Part shown: in pieces, positions 5,736-7,099 of the stretch
How positions within the stretch are numbered: position 1 is the stretch's first letter
Layout: each line of letters begins with the position of its first letter
From: an uncultured Verrucomicrobiota bacterium
Lineage (GTDB): Bacteria; Verrucomicrobiota; Kiritimatiellia; RFP12; UBA1067
DNA length: 7,099 bases
Reading direction: 5' to 3'
Assembly (NCBI GenBank): GCA_946628745.1
Contig: CAMOXA010000077.1
Span: 1-7,099, forward strand
Made by a program: the position numbers and the translations under genes
The notes under the pieces: generated by a model
Seen by the model: the letters and a program-made list of their open reading frames with translations, nothing else
The model's database searches: none
Told to the model about the DNA's origin: nothing

Positions 5736-7091
5736 ATGTTCAACAACAAGGTGTACCACAAGATAGACGCGCTCTCGGGATCGATCGCGACATTGCGCGC
5801 CGAAGGCGTCAAATACAACGAGATAGCCGAGATCGAATCCCGCGCGGGGACATCCCTCGCCCAGGTCATCAAGCTCGACGGGCCCAACGTGACGCTGCAG
5901 ATTTTCGCCGGCGCGAGGGGCGTCGACACCGCGGCGAAAGTGCGGTTCCTCGGCGAGACGATGAAGGTGCCGTTCTCCGACGCGCTTCTGGGCAGAGCCT
6001 TCACGGGATCGGGAGTGCCGCGCGACGGCGGCCCCGCCATCACCGAGAATCCATCGCCCATCGGCCAGCCGTCCGTCAACCCCGCCAAGCGCATCATGCC
6101 GAACCGGATGGTAAAGACGAACATCCCGATGATCGACTTGTTCAACTCGCTCGTCATATCCCAGAAGCTGCCGATTTTCGCCAAGGCAGGCGAACCGTAC
6201 AACGAACTGCTCGCGCGCATAGCGCTGCAGGCAGACTCGGACGTCATCGTCATCGGCGGAATGGGGCTCAAGTACGACGAATACCTCAAGTTCAGGACGA
6301 CCCTCGACAAGTCCGGCGCTCTCGCCAAGACGGTAATGTTCGTGCACACCGCGGCGGACCCGACCGTGGAGTGCGTACTCGTCCCCGACGTCTCGCTCGC
6401 CGTCGCCGAAAAGTTCGCTCTTCAAGGCAAGGACGTGCTCGTTCTTCTCACCGACATGACCTCGTTCGCGGACGCGAAAAAGGAAATCGCCATTACGATG
6501 GAGCAGATACCTTCGAACCGCGGATATCCGGGCGATCTGTACTCCCAGCTGGCGGCGCGCTACGAGAAAGCCGTGGACTTCGACGGCGCCGGCTCGATAA
6601 CGATTCTGGCCGTCACGACCATGCCCGGCGACGATGTCACCCACCCGGTCCCCGACAACACCGGCTACATCACCGAGGGCCAGTTCTACCTGAGAAACGG
6701 ACGCATCGAACCGTTCGGCTCGCTCTCGCGTCTCAAACAGCAGGTCAACAAAGGCGTCGACAAGTTTGTCGATGTGGACGGCAAGCGCGTCAACATCAAC
6801 AAGACGCGCGAAGACCACCGCACGATCATGGACGCCATGATCAAGCTCTACTCGCAATACAAGGAAACCGTCGAGAAGCAGTCGATGGGCTTCAGGATGT
6901 CGGCGTGGGATCAGAAACTGCTCAAGTACGGCGCGATGTTCGAAGAGAAGATGATGGACCTCTCGGTCAACATCGATCTCATAGACGCGCTAGACCTCGG
7001 CTGGAAGATTCTCGCCGAATGTTTCGAGCGCGGCGAAGTCGGCATCCCGTCCAAACTGAGCGACAAGTTCTGGCCGAAGACGCAGGCCTAG
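5736..7091 (+). CDS. atpB: V/A-type ATPase subunit B (non-catalytic nucleotide-site subunit)
   Basis: A 451-residue subunit (NtpB), normal length for the family, ending in TAG 8 bases before the window edge. Seen: N-terminal beta-barrel (about 1-75), IDLFNSLVISQKLPIF (about 133-148), the position of the P-loop occupied by AKAGEPYNE with no GKT/GKS (149 onwards), as expected for a subunit that does not hydrolyse ATP, DMTSFADAKKEI (240-251), IPSNRGYPGDLYSQLA (from 258), and SLSRL (329-333), whose Arg332 is at the place of the arginine that reaches into the A-subunit active site. Known: B alternates with A in the head ring and contributes to the catalytic interface. It follows A by 6 bases in the same frame. 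Subunit D or another operon member would be expected next, beyond the window. Confidence 0.96.
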   Translation: MFNNKVYHKIDALSGSIATLRAEGVKYNEIAEIESRAGTSLAQVIKLDGPNVTLQIFAGARGVDTAAKVRFLGETMKVPFSDALLGRAFTGSGVPRDGGPAITENPSPIGQPSVNPAKRIMPNRMVKTNIPMIDLFNSLVISQKLPIFAKAGEPYNELLARIALQADSDVIVIGGMGLKYDEYLKFRTTLDKSGALAKTVMFVHTAADPTVECVLVPDVSLAVAEKFALQGKDVLVLLTDMTSFADAKKEIAITMEQIPSNRGYPGDLYSQLAARYEKAVDFDGAGSITILAVTTMPGDDVTHPVPDNTGYITEGQFYLRNGRIEPFGSLSRLKQQVNKGVDKFVDVDGKRVNINKTREDHRTIMDAMIKLYSQYKETVEKQSMGFRMSAWDQKLLKYGAMFEEKMMDLSVNIDLIDALDLGWKILAECFERGEVGIPSKLSDKFWPKTQA

Positions 7092-7099
7092 GCCGCGGA

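Noticed and set aside
3936..6857. 973-codon open frame on the minus strand opposite subunits A and B
   Set aside because: It is in exact antisense codon register with two unmistakable ATPase genes, lacks a recognisable family, starts at a non-ATG codon without a ribosome site, and is explained by the absence of TTA, CTA and TCA in GC-rich sense codons.

Overview
The window has two unrelated blocks facing away from each other across a divergent intergenic region of about 0.5 kb. The left block (1-2382, minus strand) is the first 794 codons of one very long gene that runs off the left edge. It encodes a secreted, beta-rich, Thr/Ser/Gly/Asn-rich modular surface or extracellular protein. I established it by reading the minus strand codon by codon: there is no in-frame stop between the ATG at 2382 and base 1. 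It has a clear Shine-Dalgarno sequence and signal peptide.

The right block (2899-7091, plus strand) is the first part of a V/A-type rotary ATPase operon, in the order subunit E, a small DUF2764-like protein, subunit A (catalytic), subunit B (regulatory). A textbook sigma70-type promoter (TTGACT, 18 bp, TATAAT) lies just upstream. The genes are tightly packed: E and the small gene overlap by 4 bases, and A and B are 6 bases apart. The window ends 8 bases after subunit B, so the rest of the enzyme (D, I, K and any other subunits) would lie to the right. The A and B subunits form the catalytic head, E is a peripheral stalk, and the DUF2764-like protein has no known role.

The intergenic region (2383-2898) holds no convincing gene. 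It does hold a striking cluster of AATCGC/GCGATT sites arranged as two tandem 32-bp hairpin units (2531-2594), flanked by an 11-bp direct repeat. A related short palindrome sits 18 bp upstream of the ATPase -35 box.

Organism (inference): the E / small gene / A / B order and the GERAGE form of the catalytic loop match the V-ATPases I know from Chlamydiae and related PVC or Bacteroidetes/spirochaete-type operons. The huge secreted protein with W-x5-NW-x4-P and GTVW-type modules resembles proteins common in gut or rumen Kiritimatiellae/Verrucomicrobiota genomes. I favour an uncultured Kiritimatiellota-like bacterium, with moderate confidence. The ATPase genes are markedly GC-rich with strong C/G third positions, while the secreted-protein gene is more AT-rich, especially near its 5' end.
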